Numbered from the stretch's first letter, positions 34,244-48,461 are shown. The stretch is 64,000 nt of DNA from Conidiobolus incongruus B7586 (GCA_000697335.1 JNEM01014771.1:25370-89369); one strand, 5' to 3'. The notes: generated by a model from the letters alone, not told the origin. Translations and numbers: made by a program.

Positions 34244-37200
34244 ATTTAAATAATTATATAACTACAATGTACCTTAGAATGGTTAATAGCTTGATTCCAT
34301 ATATATCTTTTTAAGTGGCTGAAATTAGATTGAATTAAATTAACTATGTAATGTTCAATTTATATTCGAATATTTGAATTAATGTTAATTACCTAACATT
34401 ATATTAATAATTTTTGATTAACTGATTATTAACACAGAGTTGAATGCTAATAATTGTTCATTATTATTAATATTATATTTTTTACATTTCACCAATTCAT
34501 GGGATTTTTAAAATTGAGTGTATTTTTAGGAACAGTCTCAAATTGAAACATTGAATTTTTCATTTATAATTTCAATGTTAATCAAATCATATGTAATTTG
34601 TCACTTAATGGACTTTAAAGCAGGTGATCTTTTGTAAATTTTTATCTGGTAAAGTATATATCCGTGGTAATGTCAATATATTGATTCTCTGGTATAGATA
34701 TATACTAAAATTCATATTATAATCTATTGGAATAAAGCAATTTATATTCATTCAATATTCTATTATAAGCTATGCACAATACCCAATTTTAATTTCCCAT
34801 GCTCCCATTATGATTTATTATTAAACTGATATTAAAAAATTTTACTATATTGAATTGTAAACGACTAATAGTAATGTGGAACTAGATATTAACAGAATTG
34901 ATCAAAATAGACATGTATATTTCTCGATTCGCTTGATGATACAAAATGTGATAAATTTATAGATTAAAACATTCAAATAATTATCAAAATATAGGCCACT
35001 TCGATTTGATATGAAAATTCAATTAACATTATTATATATATTTGGGTTATATTGATATAATTTTAAAAACAATTTTAACTTATAAATAGTTTATATAAAA
35101 ACATTAAATTTTAATATACATCCCAATCGTAAAATACATATTTTCAGGCATTATTTTTATTGCTAATTAATTTATAGTTTACATATTGTAATTTAAGTTT
35201 TGATTAATTTTATCGTCCAAATTGGTTAAAATTAAAATTTTAAAATCATTTCTGTTAAAATCTCAGTTTATATTGGATAACTTTGAATTTAATAGTGAAT
35301 ATTAATATTATTAAGAATTTACAATTCCACCAATATAAATGCTTTTAATTCATATTTGTAAAATTAATTAAACATTGATCTTATTTGCAATATTAACTAT
35401 TTTTATATTGAAAAATTCTAGTCATACACATTATAAATTACTAAGTAATCAATTTTCGTACTTCAAAATATACCATTTAATTATATAAATATTGGTGATA
35501 ATACTGTATCAGCCATGATACAATATTATTGAAAGATAACTTTGTTAGCTATATAATTTAAACATATTATATTTGAATGTAAAAAAATTTTTTTTTCAAA
35601 TATTTTAATCAATAATATTAACTGGTTTTGATATTGAGGAATATTATAATTCAATATTTTTCCGAAATTTACATCATATTTATTCAAATTTTTATATTGT
35701 AAATGAATAATTAGAAATTAGTTTAGACTAATTTTAAAAATATTTAAATCATAGACAAATCTATATTTAGATTATTAACAATACATTCTATTAAATGTAT
35801 AAATATTTTATAATTATTTAATATTTCTTGTTATAATACTAAATATTCAACTAGTTTTAATTGGTTATAATGTAAGGATAAAATAGATACAAGATCAAGG
35901 ATTTGATTTTTAAATTATATACTAATGAGTATTATACAACAAGACATATAAACTTTTTATGACAATATTCGCAAAAATGAAGCATTCATATTATTTCGAT
36001 AAAACTCAAATATTATTAAAAACATATTTCCAAATTATTTACTATTTACCCATGAATTATATAGAATTTCAATGAATAGTCTAATTATAGATATTTCAAT
36101 TATCAAAATATTTCAACTGCTCATATATTCTTTATATTTAAACATAACGAAGACATTTTCATTAAATTAACATTAATTAATTTCAATATCAATAAAAAAT
36201 GTGAAAGATTCTTCTTTTTCATTAAGCATTTGTATACTAAAATAACGTGATTTGTAATTTCTAAATTTGGAACTCGTTTATTTGGGAATTCAGGAAAATT
36301 GTATAGATATTGCTAATATTTTGAAATTTGTAAAAAATCATAATTTATAAAATATTTATATGAATGAAATCAAATTATTATCTATAATTCATGCTTTTAA
36401 ATAAAGTTTGAATTGAAGCCAATATAAACTGTAATTGGCCATAAGTATCCAATTTCAATTATCCCGACTCAAGGTTCATCATCTCAACAACTATGATATT
36501 CCCAATCATGGATTTATTGTATTCTTGGAGTGTTATTGATTAACAGTTCAGCCAGCTATCACGAGCTTATATTTTATCCTTTATTCTTTCGACAGTATTG
36601 TCATAAGAATAGAAAGGCGGATAAAATATCAATTGATGTCATTAAAATAATATTACTCTGTAGAATCCGATTAGGAAACTGGATAATCAACTCACCAAAA
36701 TTATCAACATTAATTAGCATAATATTAAACCGACAACTGATTACCAATTTTTAGACAATTGGATATGGCAGACTTTTTCCAATTATTAGAATGAGAAGGA
36801 ATATCTTTTTGATTAATAGTAGTCGTGACTAATTTCCTAAGATTAAGTTGATATTATATTTTGATATAGTATAAATACTTTATAATCAAGTCACAAATAA
36901 AAGATTATTTAAAATAAGAATAAATAAACAGATTATTGAATTTCAGCCATTTTATTTTCAAAATATACAGCGGTTAAATAATCATATAAAATAAAAAATT
37001 TCCATATAGCAATATAAGAAATTTAATATAGCCGCTAAAAGGAAATTACATTAAATGCACAACATGTAACTCTACAATTATATTGGCTTATATAGAAAAT
37101 AAAAGAAAATGATTAGTTAAAAATGAGTATTTTAAAATAAAATCGAATGATAAAAAGGAAAAAATATGAAATTACAATCCAATATCATGGGGGAATCATG

Positions 37201-37338
37201 TGACTTGTCAAATAGCAGTCGATAATATATAAATGAATTTTAGTACTTAACATTGGGTCAATTTTTATATTCAAAAATATATTATAATTAAATTATCATT
37301 CTTTTAAATATTTGTTATAGTATATACATATTAACTCG
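34244..37338. other. Long intergenic region upstream of BCAT
   Basis: About 3.1 kb, AT-rich. A patch of more balanced composition at about 36420-36800 contains a 74-codon plus-strand frame (36530-36754), which I do not recognise. TATATAAAT at 37226-37234, 113 bp before the BCAT ATG, is a candidate TATA box. Nothing else stands out. Confidence 0.4.
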
Positions 37339-38942
37339 ATGACAATGGGTTTATTAAGACGTAGTACTTATTTACTCAAATTTTTTAGCTCTAGTAAAGC
37401 TTTTTACTCTTCCACTGCTAATCTGAGACCTTTAAGTGTAAGTGATCTTTAATTTTCAATTAGTTTATTGACACTTTTTAGTTTTATTCAAACTGTTATT
37501 GCTTTAAGACTTTCTATATATAACAACTCAATAGACTATTGAAATTCGATTTCGAATCTAAGCTTTTCCATTTTAAATTACCATGATTATTTCTCATTGT
37601 GAAAGATCAGTTGCAGCTAGACATTTCAGATCTACCATTGAATTTTTTCATATTAATATATATTAATACATTTTACATGATAAAATCAACTATTAAATGG
37701 AGATATCATCTTTTTATATTGAATTTATTCAATGATTAAATTACAGTATTTCCTACACTTTCATAACTATGTAATTATTATATCTACATAAGCATTCAAC
37801 CATCGTATTGAATATTACAATTTACTCATTTAATTTTCAATATTTAGGTGGCTGATCTCAAAATTACCAAGACCACCAATCCCAAGCCACTTATTCCCAA
37901 CAAAGACTTGGTATTCGGTCATGCCTTCGCTGATCATATGTACACCGTCGACTGGCAAAGCGACAAGGGTTGGATCAATCCAGAAATTAAGCCCTATCAA
38001 CCTCTCGTTTTGGACCCCAGTTCTTCTGTTTTCCATTACGCCTTCTGCTGTTTCGAAGGTATGAAAGCCTACAAAGGTGCTAAAGGTGAAATCAGACTCT
38101 TCCGCCCTGATTTGAATATGGCCCGTCTCAATCGCTCTGCTGAACGTATTGCTTTGCCCACTTTCGACAGTGAACAATTAATTGAATCCATTAAAAAATT
38201 GGTCAAATTGGATGAACGTTGGATTCCCAGCGAGAAGGGATACTCTCTCTATATTCGTCCTACTTTGATTGGTACTCAAGAATTTATTGGTGTTGCCCCT
38301 TCCAACAGAGCCAAATTATTCGTCATCACTTCCCCAGTCGGTCCCTACTACAAGACAGGTTTTAAGGCCGTGTCCCTCTTAGCTACTTCATCGTTCATCC
38401 GTGCCTGGCCAGGTGGTACTGGTAATGCTAAGATTGGCGGCAACTACGCTCCCGGTATCAAACCTCAAATCCATGCCATTGGCCAAAACTGCGCCCAAAA
38501 CTTGTGGCTTTTCGGTCCTGAAGAATACTTAACTGAAGTTGGTACCATGAACTGCTTCGTTTACTGGAAGAATGAACAGGGTGAAATTGAACTCGTCACA
38601 CCTCCTCTCGATGGTACCATTCTTCCTGGTGTCACTCGTCAATCCATCTTAGAATTGGCTAAGTCTTGGGGCGAATTCAAGGTCTCAGAACGTCCTATCA
38701 CTATCCATGATATCAGACGCGCTCTCAATGAGAATAGATTACTAGAAATGTTCGGATCTGGTACTGCTTGTATTGTTTCTCCCATTAAGGAAATCGTCCA
38801 CAATGGCGAAAGCTTGCAAATTCCTTTAGATCCTAAGAACCCCAACAGTCAAGCTGGACCCATTACCGCTCGCTTCAACGACACCATTTTAAGTATACAA
38901 AATGGTGAAATCCCCCATGAATGGTCTGTTGTTGTTGAATAA
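37339..38942 (+). CDS. Branched-chain aminotransferase, mitochondrial
   Basis: Two exons, 37339-37437 and 37848-38942, joined in phase 0; 397 residues. It transfers the amino group between Leu/Ile/Val and 2-oxoglutarate, using PLP (class IV aminotransferase). Exon 1 encodes an Arg- and Ser-rich, acid-poor leader (MTMGLLRRSTYLLKFFSSSK) typical of a mitochondrial presequence. Exon 2 is the enzyme: GWINPEIKPYQPL, FHYAFCCFEGMKAY, the PLP-binding Lys228 in NAKIGGNYAPG, EVGTMNCFVYW, and the FGSGTACIVSPI phosphate-binding end. The intron is 410 nt, long for this window. Codon choice is C-rich compared with its surroundings, consistent with strong expression. A dead paralog without the presequence lies at 29505. 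Confidence 0.95.
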
Positions 38943-39435
38943 ATAAAATAAATTAATTGTTATAATGGTTAAATACAATATTTATTATATAATTTAAGAA
39001 AATATTATCATCAAGTAATAAGCTTGGATACTTCATTTAAAAATATATTTTCAAGCTTAAAATTTATAACTTATATTTCGAAAACTCATAAATTATAGCA
39101 TTTTCATTAGTAATAAGAATCAATCCATAATTTTATATTAAACTTCCATTTTAACTAGTGGTGAATTATACTTTATTTGGGGACATTCGAATATTGAATT
39201 CAGTATTTAATTGTAATCAAAAATTTATTAACAGATAATTTTTCAAGTTAATACCAATTTCCATATACTTGTTGAATTATAGAATATTTTCTCCATATTA
39301 AGAAGGTTTCTTTTTTAAAAACTACTCAAAGCATTTGAAATTTATAAAACAAGTATAAAATTAAACAGCATTATTTGTATCTATTTAAAATTTAAACCAA
39401 TGAATTTAATGATATTAGATATGAAATTTTAGATA
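38943..39435. other. 3' flank of BCAT
   Basis: AT-rich spacer between BCAT and a mariner copy; no element recognised. Confidence 0.35.
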
Positions 39436-40734
39436 CAGAGTCAGAAATTAAGTGATGGCACTTTTTACAAGTTAATTTTAAATACAATTTGTTTATATAA
39501 ATTACAATAAAATAAATATATTATAAAATTAACACACTCTTTTATTATCAATAACTTTTTGCCATATCTTTGGCAAGTTCCTAATACCTAAACAATAGCC
39601 CTTTTTATTTATGACTTAAATTTAATATTTTGCAACACTGGTTAATTTATCTTTTGAAACTTACTTTCTTGTAAGCCTATTTTTTAAATTGTTTAAAGCA
39701 AGTATAATTATATAAATTATAGTCTAGTGAATATATTAGATGTGGTAGCTTTTGCCAATTGTTTTTATTAAGAGAATTTTTTATAGCTTTAACTTAATGT
39801 ATTTTACAAACTATTATTTAAAATAATTAGTATTCTTAATTCAATTAAAAACACCACTTAAAAATTACTTTATTTAGAAAATTATATAGTGTATAATTAA
39901 CTAAACTTTTAAAAATTAAATTAGAACCCCTTATATTATTACAATTCACTAACAATTAATATTCTTTTATAAATACAATGCTTTTTTATTCAAATTTATA
40001 AAAGGGTTTGTTTTAGCTAAACTCTAAATTTTGATTTGTGTTTAAATAAAGAAATATACAAAAGAATCTAAGATTCATCAACTATAATGATATAATATAA
40101 AAACTTAGATTTTTGATTATACATTGATAAGTTTATTATAACTATAGCTACCTTAAATTTCTTTTCAACTTATGTTAAAGAATAAGGTATCTATTTTATA
40201 TTTTTCTTAATTAAACCAAGTTTAAATTTTAATATATATAATACAATTATATAATTAATTTTATAATATTTTGATAATTTTTTTGTGGAATAAGATGGTG
40301 GTTTTCAATTTAATTCTTTTTTTGATAATAGACAAATAATGATAGAAATTAACCAGTTAGATTTTGACAAATCTTGGATAATTTTTCTTCTAGCTTTAAA
40401 GTGACAAATCCAGGAATAAACTATAAATTTAAATAAAATATTATCTTTATAAACTGCTTATAAACTTTAACATATTTTAAAGGGTTTGCTATTGTATTTG
40501 AATGATACTCAAATATCACACTTCTGATAATTACTCTTTGGTTTAACTATGAGTAAATTTAACACTAAATTTTCAAATCAAAAATAATAACAAATACAGA
40601 TAGATATATAAATATATATATTGTTATATTCTATGAATATTTTAATTTATTTTATTTATATTTTGATATTCAAAACTCATAATATGTTTGAAAAATCTGT
40701 AAATAAAAAAGTGCCATTTCTTATTTTCCAACTC
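39436..40734 (-). mobile_element. Mariner copy, diverged subfamily
   Basis: About 1.3 kb between TA dinucleotides. The ends are inverted around GTGATGGCACTTTTTAC (left) and AAAAAGTGCCATTTCTTA (right). The body aligns throughout with the copy at 18827 (ATAACTTTTTGCCATATCTT, CTTACTTTCTTGTAAGCC, ATATTAGATGTGGTAGCTTT), but the terminal GGCAC differs from GGGAA/AGGAA there. It keeps more C and G than the other copies, so it is less affected by AT-directed change. The transposase would be on the minus strand; no long frame is left. Confidence 0.75.
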
Positions 40735-41675
40735 TATATTAAAATTTATATTTAATTAATTATATTAATTATTTATTTAGAACTTGCAATATCTACTGAT
40801 GAACTCTAATAATTGATGAAAGATTGATTTAATATGAATATATTTATATTTCAATGTATTGATGTATTAATGTATTAATGATAGATAGCTGGACTTATTA
40901 TAAAATAATCTGAAAGTTATAAATTCAGGAGTGGTGGCAGCTTACCTTAAGGACATTAGTTCTGATCATCAAAATACATTTGCTATTACGTAATACAAAT
41001 GATCAGTTGATAATAGATCATTTAATGTCATTTTGAACAGTTGTATTATACCGATATATACTAATATAAAATTACTAAATAATATATTTACCGTTGATAT
41101 CTAAACTAAATAATCAACATCTATGATTTAATTCATAATATTAGTTTGAATTAACTGTAAAAATATAAATTTTAAAGTATATAGCAAAAATAATGAACCA
41201 GATTATTATGGCTGGGTGCTTCATTATCTGATCTGTTAAAATTATTTGGAGTCATTAGAAATAAATTTAATCAAATATATTAATATTGATATAAAACAAT
41301 GGAAGTATTTAGAATATAAAATATATTTACATGAAAATAAAATAGCAAGATGCGTGAATCAGACCAAAAAAATAAAAATGTCAGCAGTACTAATATTTCA
41401 TATGTGAGATATGCAATGTTAAATATATTTTCGAAGATGTAAATTTAAAGGTAGATTTAATCATAAATTTCAATGGTATAAAAACAGAGTGAGATGAATC
41501 AATGTTACTTGAACGATTTTTGAATCTAAGTCAACACCAATATAGTTGATTGTATATAGCCTATAAAAGACTTGAAGAATTTGGTTAAAAACTGATGATA
41601 TATCAATTTGTGTAATCCAATAGTAATTACTATTAAATTGAACTTTTGCGCGGATCTGTTAATTATAATATGGCT
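40735..41675. other. Intergenic region downstream of SCD6-like gene
   Basis: About 0.9 kb of AT-rich DNA. A short direct repeat at 40854-40880 (TGTATTGATGTATTAATG) is the only pattern noticed. Confidence 0.4.
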
Positions 41676-42811
41676 TTAGTTATATGAATTGTTGGAAGTG
41701 TGGTGGGTATTGTGGGGGTTGTTGGAACTGTAGTGGTTGTTACGATAGTTGGGGCGATTGTTATGATAGCTACTGTTATCATTATTAGAGTGATGGTAAT
41801 TACCGCGACCACGGTAGTAACCGCCACGATTACCACCTCTGCCACGATTACCGCCTCTGCCACGAGGAACATGTGTTTGTCCAAATGTTTCTAAGTTGTT
41901 ACGACGTTCTTGGTTGTTTCTAGCCCTACGATCCATTGAATCTCCATTAGATTGTTTATCGTTCGATTCACAAGAAATATTATCGAAAAATGATTTTCCT
42001 TTGTTGTAGTATGTATCAGACGATGGGTTAGAAGCAGTGGGAGCTTCAGCAGAATCAGAACCGTTAGAAATACTCATTTTGCGGAATTCTTGTTGCAATT
42101 GGGACTTATCAAACTTAGCATTGGATTGTTCAAAGTCAAAATCAGCACGAGGAACAACTGGCCTTCTTCTATTCTGGGGATGAGAAGAGCCTCGAGATCT
42201 ATAATTAGGACCGTCATAGGGGCCATTTTGAGGACCTGATCCAAACTCCGATGATTGCTGTTGCTGATTATATTGTCCTTGATTAGAAGTATCAGCATCA
42301 GAAGGAGCTTTCCAAGCATTAGCAGTTTGAGGAGAGTATTGATTGTTGTATTGAGTGTTTTGCCCAGATGCTAAAGAATTATTGTTAGCATTGACTTGAG
42401 AAATGGGTTGAGCAGGACGAGTGTAGTTGTTGGCAGTAGCAGGAGAAGTTTGAGTTTGGACTGGGGGCTGAGGTTCAGGCTGGTGTTGAACAGGAGCCTG
42501 GATGTGATCACTAAAAGTAACAATGTTTAAGTTGGCAACTTCGGAACCATTAAAAAGACGAATTGATTCAACTACAGAGCTAGGGGGAATCATCTTAGTA
42601 GGATCGATTTCACGGTCTTCTGTACCAAAGCATTGGACTAGAAAATTAAAAAATCAGGGTTAAAAATGCAGAATGATTATAAACAAAATAAGTTACCATC
42701 TCTCAAAGTAACAGCAGAACCGATGGGATCAATGTGGTAAACAGTACCCTGATATCTCAAGTTGTTTTTGGTAAATAAGTTGATTCTTGAACCGATATAG
42801 GACTGACTCAT
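41676..42811 (-). CDS. SCD6: Scd6/Lsm14 family mRNA-decapping and translation regulator
   Basis: Two exons (42811-42697, 42637-41676), 358 residues. Scd6/RAP55 proteins bind mRNA, recruit decapping factors and repress translation in P-bodies. An N-terminal LSm domain (MSQSYIGSRINLFTKNNLRY and DPIGSAVTLRDVQCFGTEDR, residues 1-75) is followed by a Gln/Asn/Pro-rich linker, the FDF box (ADFDFEQSNAKFDKS, about 203-217), the FFD box (KSFFDNIS, about 253-260), the TFG box (LETFGQ, about 287-292) and RGG repeats (294-325). The tail is Asn/His/Tyr-rich and low in complexity, ending in NNSYN. The single 59-nt intron lies within the LSm domain. The first ATG was chosen because MSQSYIGSRI is the conserved family start. 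Confidence 0.94.
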
Positions 42812-43779
42812 GATGACGCGCTAATAGTTTAAATTGAATGTGTTGCGGAGCGATGAAATGATAAAGTATTGAGTTAATTACAATTAAATCGAATCAATTA
42901 TATAATAATTTATCTTTTTAATGTAATGAGCTGGGATCCCTAACCTTAACTCAATAAAATATGATTACTAACGTAAATGAGGATTGACTGATAACCAACC
43001 AATGGTTCAAGTTGGGTATAGAAAGAGATTTTATATTATTTTTCCCGTAATAAAATGAATAGGTATCATAGACTGGTCAGAAATCTGATGACAATATATT
43101 TAACATTTATAATCTCAATCTATTTTTTTTTGACATTCCAAACTGTGATTGGTTACTTCTTTTTGTTGAAATATTTTTTTAGGAGCCAGAATGAGGAATG
43201 GGAGATCATATATCCTAAAATAGCTCCCTCTTACTTTTTAATATAATTAAAATATTCCAAAAATATCATTTTCGCATTGAATAAAATCAGTTCTATTCAT
43301 CAGTCAATACTATTTTAAATTGTTTATCAAATAACCAGCAAAAAGTCTAATTAGTTTGTTTGATATAGCTGCAAATTAACAAATATAAGATTATTTTGTT
43401 ATATACTATCATAACAATTTTAATGCCACACTTTTTTATCTCCAATACCTCTAAATTTTAATTTTCTATTTTATATTTATTTGAAACAAAAATTTAAATT
43501 GTTTAAAAAAAATAAAATAACAAATATGGTAAATTATTAAATTTTCAATTATCTTAAATAATTAAAATGTATAAATTTAACAAAATCACTGCTACTTTAA
43601 CTTCATTCTCAAAATACTTATATCAAAATAAAAGAATCAACTGTCTCTTCTCTGATATATTTTAAAGTTCTAATGTCAACGGTTGGTCTGAAAGTAGTAG
43701 GGAATTAGGATGAAAATATATCAAATAGAAAACAAACAGTATGTAAAACTTTGAATTCAATTCAACACAAAATTAAATT
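42812..43779. other. Upstream region of SCD6-like gene and beyond
   Basis: The first 150 bp are the likely promoter of the minus-strand SCD6-like gene. The 63-codon frame at 43055-43246 is hydrophobic and simple; I see no evidence that it is a gene. The rest is AT-rich, grading into a coding-like relic. Confidence 0.4.
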
Positions 43780-44345
43780 GTCGAACAAATAGATTTTAAA
43801 CCTACTTCAGACATTATTAAACTATTTCATAGAAGTAAACTCCTAAAAGATACGAATTCCTTTGATTTGTTTCCTTCTTTTAATGATAATTTTGGATCAC
43901 CTGAATCTCCTACTGTTATATACGGTCCTATTTTAGGTCATGTTTCTACTCAAGAAAACCAGCAGGTATATAATTATCACAATAATATTAATTTTAAGTA
44001 TTTTTGACATCGTTTTAATCACCTCAAATAACATCACCTGTTGGTTTTGGCAGATTAAGAAAGGCAAAGTTTCCTTAGTAAGATATTCAACAAATATGAG
44101 CTCAATTTCAATTTTTGGATGATATTGATTCTAGCAATGATCGGAAAAATCAAATTCAATATACTTTATAAGATAACTTATTTTAATTTAGAGAAACAAG
44201 GTGTAAAATCCTGTCAATTAGAGGAGACTTGGATAGATAATGTTACTCAAACTCTATCGGATAGTTGTCTTTCTAGTTCATATTACGAAATGGCTTTAAG
44301 TATTTCGCTGAAGTTCTTCATCAAAGTTATAATATTATTCTGAAT
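43780..44345 (+). pseudogene. Relic of an unidentified multi-exon gene
   Basis: Protein-like stretches separated by intron-like sequence. One exon-like segment (about 43791-43965) runs from an AG acceptor to CAACAG|GTATAT and reads DFKPTSDIIKLFHRSK..., then SPTVIYGPILGHVSTQ. After an intron-like piece ending GGTTTTGGCAG (44054), a second segment reads KKGKVSLVRYSTNMS and, after a frame change, FQFLDDIDSSNDRKNQIQYT with several TAA/TAG where Gln would fit. I do not recognise the family. Decay seems recent enough for the coding character to remain. A further weak coding-like patch lies around 45050-45420. Confidence 0.35.
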
Positions 44346-46175
44346 TAAAAAGAGAATATATAATCGAAGGCAGCAAGTTGCTAAATTTTACTTCACAATA
44401 AGAATTGATAAATTCTCACTACTAAATACAATATCATTTTGGCAGGATTAGTTTTTCAAACGTATCTTCAGGTTTTGGATAAGATTTATGATACAAACCA
44501 GATTTGATTTTCCTGATTAATATCTCATGTATATTATTATTATTATTTACAAATACAGTCTTTAATTAATATTAATCATCAATCTATAAATTGATTTATT
44601 ATATTTTCCAGCCTGAATTAACGACCTATGACTTTAAATGAATCAATATTCTTTCGATATAACCAAGCTTAATGAATATATATCTCTACAATTGAAAAAT
44701 GTATATATGAACCCTTAATTCTATCATTTCATTCAAATTTTCTCTTATTATTAATCCCCAGGTGCTGTTTTTTGATACCAACTCCAAACTATATCAATTC
44801 TACTTATATTTATTAAAAAAATTGTAATAACAGTGACTATATTTTGCAAATTTACTTGTAACTAATAATAATGTAATTGTCACGCTATATGCAATATTCT
44901 CATAAATGGGTTTCAACATATATTTGATACCATTTATTTTGTTGCTAGGTCAACTTAGATATATTATTAACTATGATAATAGTATTATCTAATTCTGTGC
45001 AAGTAAATCATAATATTCTAATCAAGGTAATCGAATTTTATCGTATATGATGATGTTTTTTCAAGATTGAAATTTAAATCAGTGATGCGGATTTTTTAAG
45101 TGGTATAAAGATATTGCCACTTATTTAAATCAATATTTTTTCTTCAATGAGCCAATTCAATTGACTTGATTCTAATGTGATAAAATTTTTATCTTTGTTT
45201 TAATATCATCCAATAGTCAAGCTGAAAATAAACGTTTTCTGTAGAGACAAATAAATGTAATTGTACTATTTTTCAATTTTGGTACCAAGTGAATTGCTCA
45301 AGTCTCGCCTTTACAAGTTCATCATATTGATATAAAATTTTATTAATTCATAAAATCTTATTGCAAAATTGATTTCTGATAAATTGGAAGAAGTTGATAT
45401 AATCAGATAGGTTAACTAATTAATGTTTTTTAAAATATAATACTAATATATTTTTATGGAAATTGAGCTCTGAAATATTATACCAGTTCTCGCAATATAT
45501 ATATATTCTTTTATATAAAGATATTCAAAATGAATACCAGTCATAGAAAATTTTAATTTGACTGTTTTTTCACTATTGAATTTTTCTCACCATTATCATA
45601 CAATTATAAAATTCAATACATCCAAATTAATATGTTCCATTTAATATGTAACATATAATAAAGTTCATATAATAATATTATTATTGCTGTAGAAAATTTT
45701 AAGAATATGATTTGGTTTAATTTCATTTTAATCGGAACTGATATAATAGATATACTGTGGTCCCATTTTACATGACAAACGAGAATCCTAATATTATATA
45801 TATAATAAGCCAATTGAAAATATATTTAGAAACAAAGAATATAGTTATATATTCTTTTTCTTGAAATTTATTCACATTCAAATTGAATTATTACATCATC
45901 ACTTTTTGTAAATAAATTCCACTATATAAATTCCTCACCTGAATGTGGATAATTTCCAAATGAATTTTTAATGTCAGATCGATTAAATCCAAATTGATCT
46001 GCATTAAATAATTAAAGATAATCCCATAAAATTGAATTTAAATTAAGAAATAAATAGTTGGCATTGATTTGATTTGGATGATGTTAGTGTGAATTAAGTC
46101 AATTGGATCAATCAATTACTTCCAATTCATTTTCTAATACAAAAACAAATTATTCACAACTTTAAATAATCAACT
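44346..46175. other. Intergenic region upstream of HSF-type gene
   Basis: About 1.8 kb. Possible remnants of coding sequence at about 44450-44530 and 45050-45420 (for example ISDKLEEVDII on the plus strand) are too broken to assign. The last 250 bp before 46176 are the likely promoter; no clear heat-shock element (nGAAnnTTCn array) was found. Confidence 0.35.
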
Positions 46176-47857
46176 ATGGGTGATAAAAAATTCGATTTAG
46201 ACTCTATCAAAAAGGAAGATGCTCGTCAAGCTTTCAAACCTTATTATAATCCCGATATATCTTTATTACCTCAGCTTCCGGGATCCTCTCCTTCTAAAAG
46301 AAAGTCTAGCGTTCAACATTATGAAGATGTTTCAGTTGACTCTGGCTCCAATTCCGATGACTCCTCTAGCAAATATACTATGATATCGAAGAATAAGGCT
46401 TTAACTAACCAATCCAATTCTGCTCCAAACCACGACCACTCTAGCCAACCTTCCGACAATAATTCTATTATTGCTGCTCAAAATTCTTCTTTAGATAATA
46501 TTCCAAAACCTCCTACAAAAAGCACAAAACAGTTCCTTGAGAAGCTCTATAATATGCTTAACGACCCCGAATGTAATCATTTAGTTCATTGGTCTCCAAC
46601 TGGAACCTCTTTTATAAGTAAGTCATTATATTTTTATCAATAATTATTACTAACTTATGTTTTTTAGTTGAAAACCATGCCGAATTTGCTGCTAAAATTT
46701 TACCTAAATACTTTAAGCATAATAATTTTCCTAGTTTTATTAGACAGCTCAATATGTATCAATTCAGCAAAGTGCCCAATTTAAAACAAGGTGTACTTTT
46801 GATGACATCCGAGTCAGAACGCCAAGAATTCCACAATCCCAATTTTCTTCGCGATCGTCCTGATTTGAGAATTTTAATTCAAAGAAAGAATGATTCTAAC
46901 TCGAAGAGAGCTAGATACGAAACCAAGGATGTTTCTCATCTTAACGAAGAAATCAAAACTCTAAAGCTACATCAAGAGGCTTTAAGTGAACGTTTATCAG
47001 ATTTAGAACATCGAAACGCCAAATTGCTGAAAGAGAATATGGATCATAAGAATAGATACCAAGCTCAGCAGCAAACCATTGACAAGATTTTGAGCTTCTT
47101 AGCTTCTCTCTTTTCATCCGAAAAATCCGATACTTTAATGCCCAAAAAGCGAAAATATCTTCTCGACAAACCTCCTTCTCCTCAGCCATCGACTTCAAAT
47201 CAGACTCAATTGAGCACCATACCCAGCGATACTAGTCAAATAGATTACAATGCATTAGTCAAGTACTTGAGCGATATTAATGCTTCGTCAGGTAATTTAA
47301 CATCCATTTTTATTTTAATACTTGTTTAACTTTTCGATCTAGCTCCTAGAAATGACTCGTACTTCTTGGATTCCTCTAGCTTATACAATCACTCAAATCC
47401 CATGTATCAAACTTCATCCGGCATGAATCACGCTCAACTAAATGGCCAGCAGAATGGAATGGCAAATCCTATATTGGATCCCAACTTCTCACATCTCACA
47501 CCATATGCATCTAACATTTATACGCAACCCACAGGACTATCTGGCTCATCTCAAAATGATTTACTTCCCGCATACATTAATCCTAATAGATTGATAGAGC
47601 CATCTGCAAAATCATCACCTCCTCTTGCACCCCAGGTTATAGCACCTTCTAGTGCATCATCTACAACTCCAGCTACTGATTTGTTTAACGCCCAAACTAA
47701 TACTGACACCAATACTAACCCTGCAACAACTGATCCACTTGGATTACCAGATTTTTTGAATCAATTTGATACTAACGATCTCCTCGATGGAATCAATTTA
47801 AATACAACTGCAAACAACCCGACCAACCAATATGATTTCTTAAACAAAGATCAATGA
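46176..47857 (+). CDS. HSF-type transcription factor
   Basis: Three exons: 46176-46617, 46668-47291 and 47343-47857; 526 residues. A nuclear DNA-binding protein of the heat-shock-factor family. The N-terminus is Ser/Asp-rich. The HSF DNA-binding domain spans about 119-221: [30 protein letters not shown], the recognition region [20 protein letters not shown] and the C-terminal LIQRK. Intron 1 cuts the domain after TSFI. A coiled coil at about 239-296 ([20 protein letters not shown] then heptads) is the HR-A/B-like trimerisation region. A Lys/Arg patch near 305 ([11 protein letters not shown]) may be the nuclear localisation signal. The C-terminal half is Asn/Gln/Ser/Pro-rich, as in activation domains. 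MYQFSK replaces the usual MYGFHK of Hsf1, so it could be a divergent paralog rather than Hsf1 itself. Confidence 0.9.
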
Positions 47858-48461
47858 TTGGATATATGTAAAAGAGCATAGTTACCTCAGCTTCAATCTC
47901 TTCTAATGAGTCCATCATCCGGTATATACATTTAATCTGATTCAATTGTATTTTATATTTTCATTTATTGTATTGATTTAATCATTTAATTTGAATAAAT
48001 ATTTCATTTAATCTATATTCATTTCATATATTTGCGGATATTATTATCAAATTATTTGATATCTCAGTTATTTTTGTTTACTGGCAATTAATCCAATCGT
48101 TTTGTTAATTCAGGTCATTTCTTAATAATTGAAATTTTTTATCTTGAAGTCCCAAGTTTATTCTAGAAATTTCTTTAGGATTACAGAATTTCGGATAAGG
48201 TTCAGTTATAGGTTAGATTAAATATTTTTACTCCATTTTGCGAATTTAACACATTATTATTATTTTTAGTGTAATTTATTAATATGTTCATATATCAATT
48301 GAAATTATAAGAAAATCTGGATTTGAATTTATAAAATGAAGTCACTGATATTTCGTTATATTGGAAAAAATTGATCCCATAATTATGGATTAATTTTTGT
48401 AATTTAAATATATTAATGATTAGATTGAATAAACATTGAACATTAACTAAATTTAAATTGA
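47858..48461. other. Intergenic spacer
   Basis: About 0.6 kb of AT-rich DNA between the HSF-type gene and the CTK3-like gene, both on the plus strand; nothing recognised. Confidence 0.4.

Noticed and set aside
41700-41894. Plus-strand frame rich in Val/Ile/Thr
   Set aside because: It is the antisense shadow of the Asn/His/RGG tail of the SCD6-like gene.
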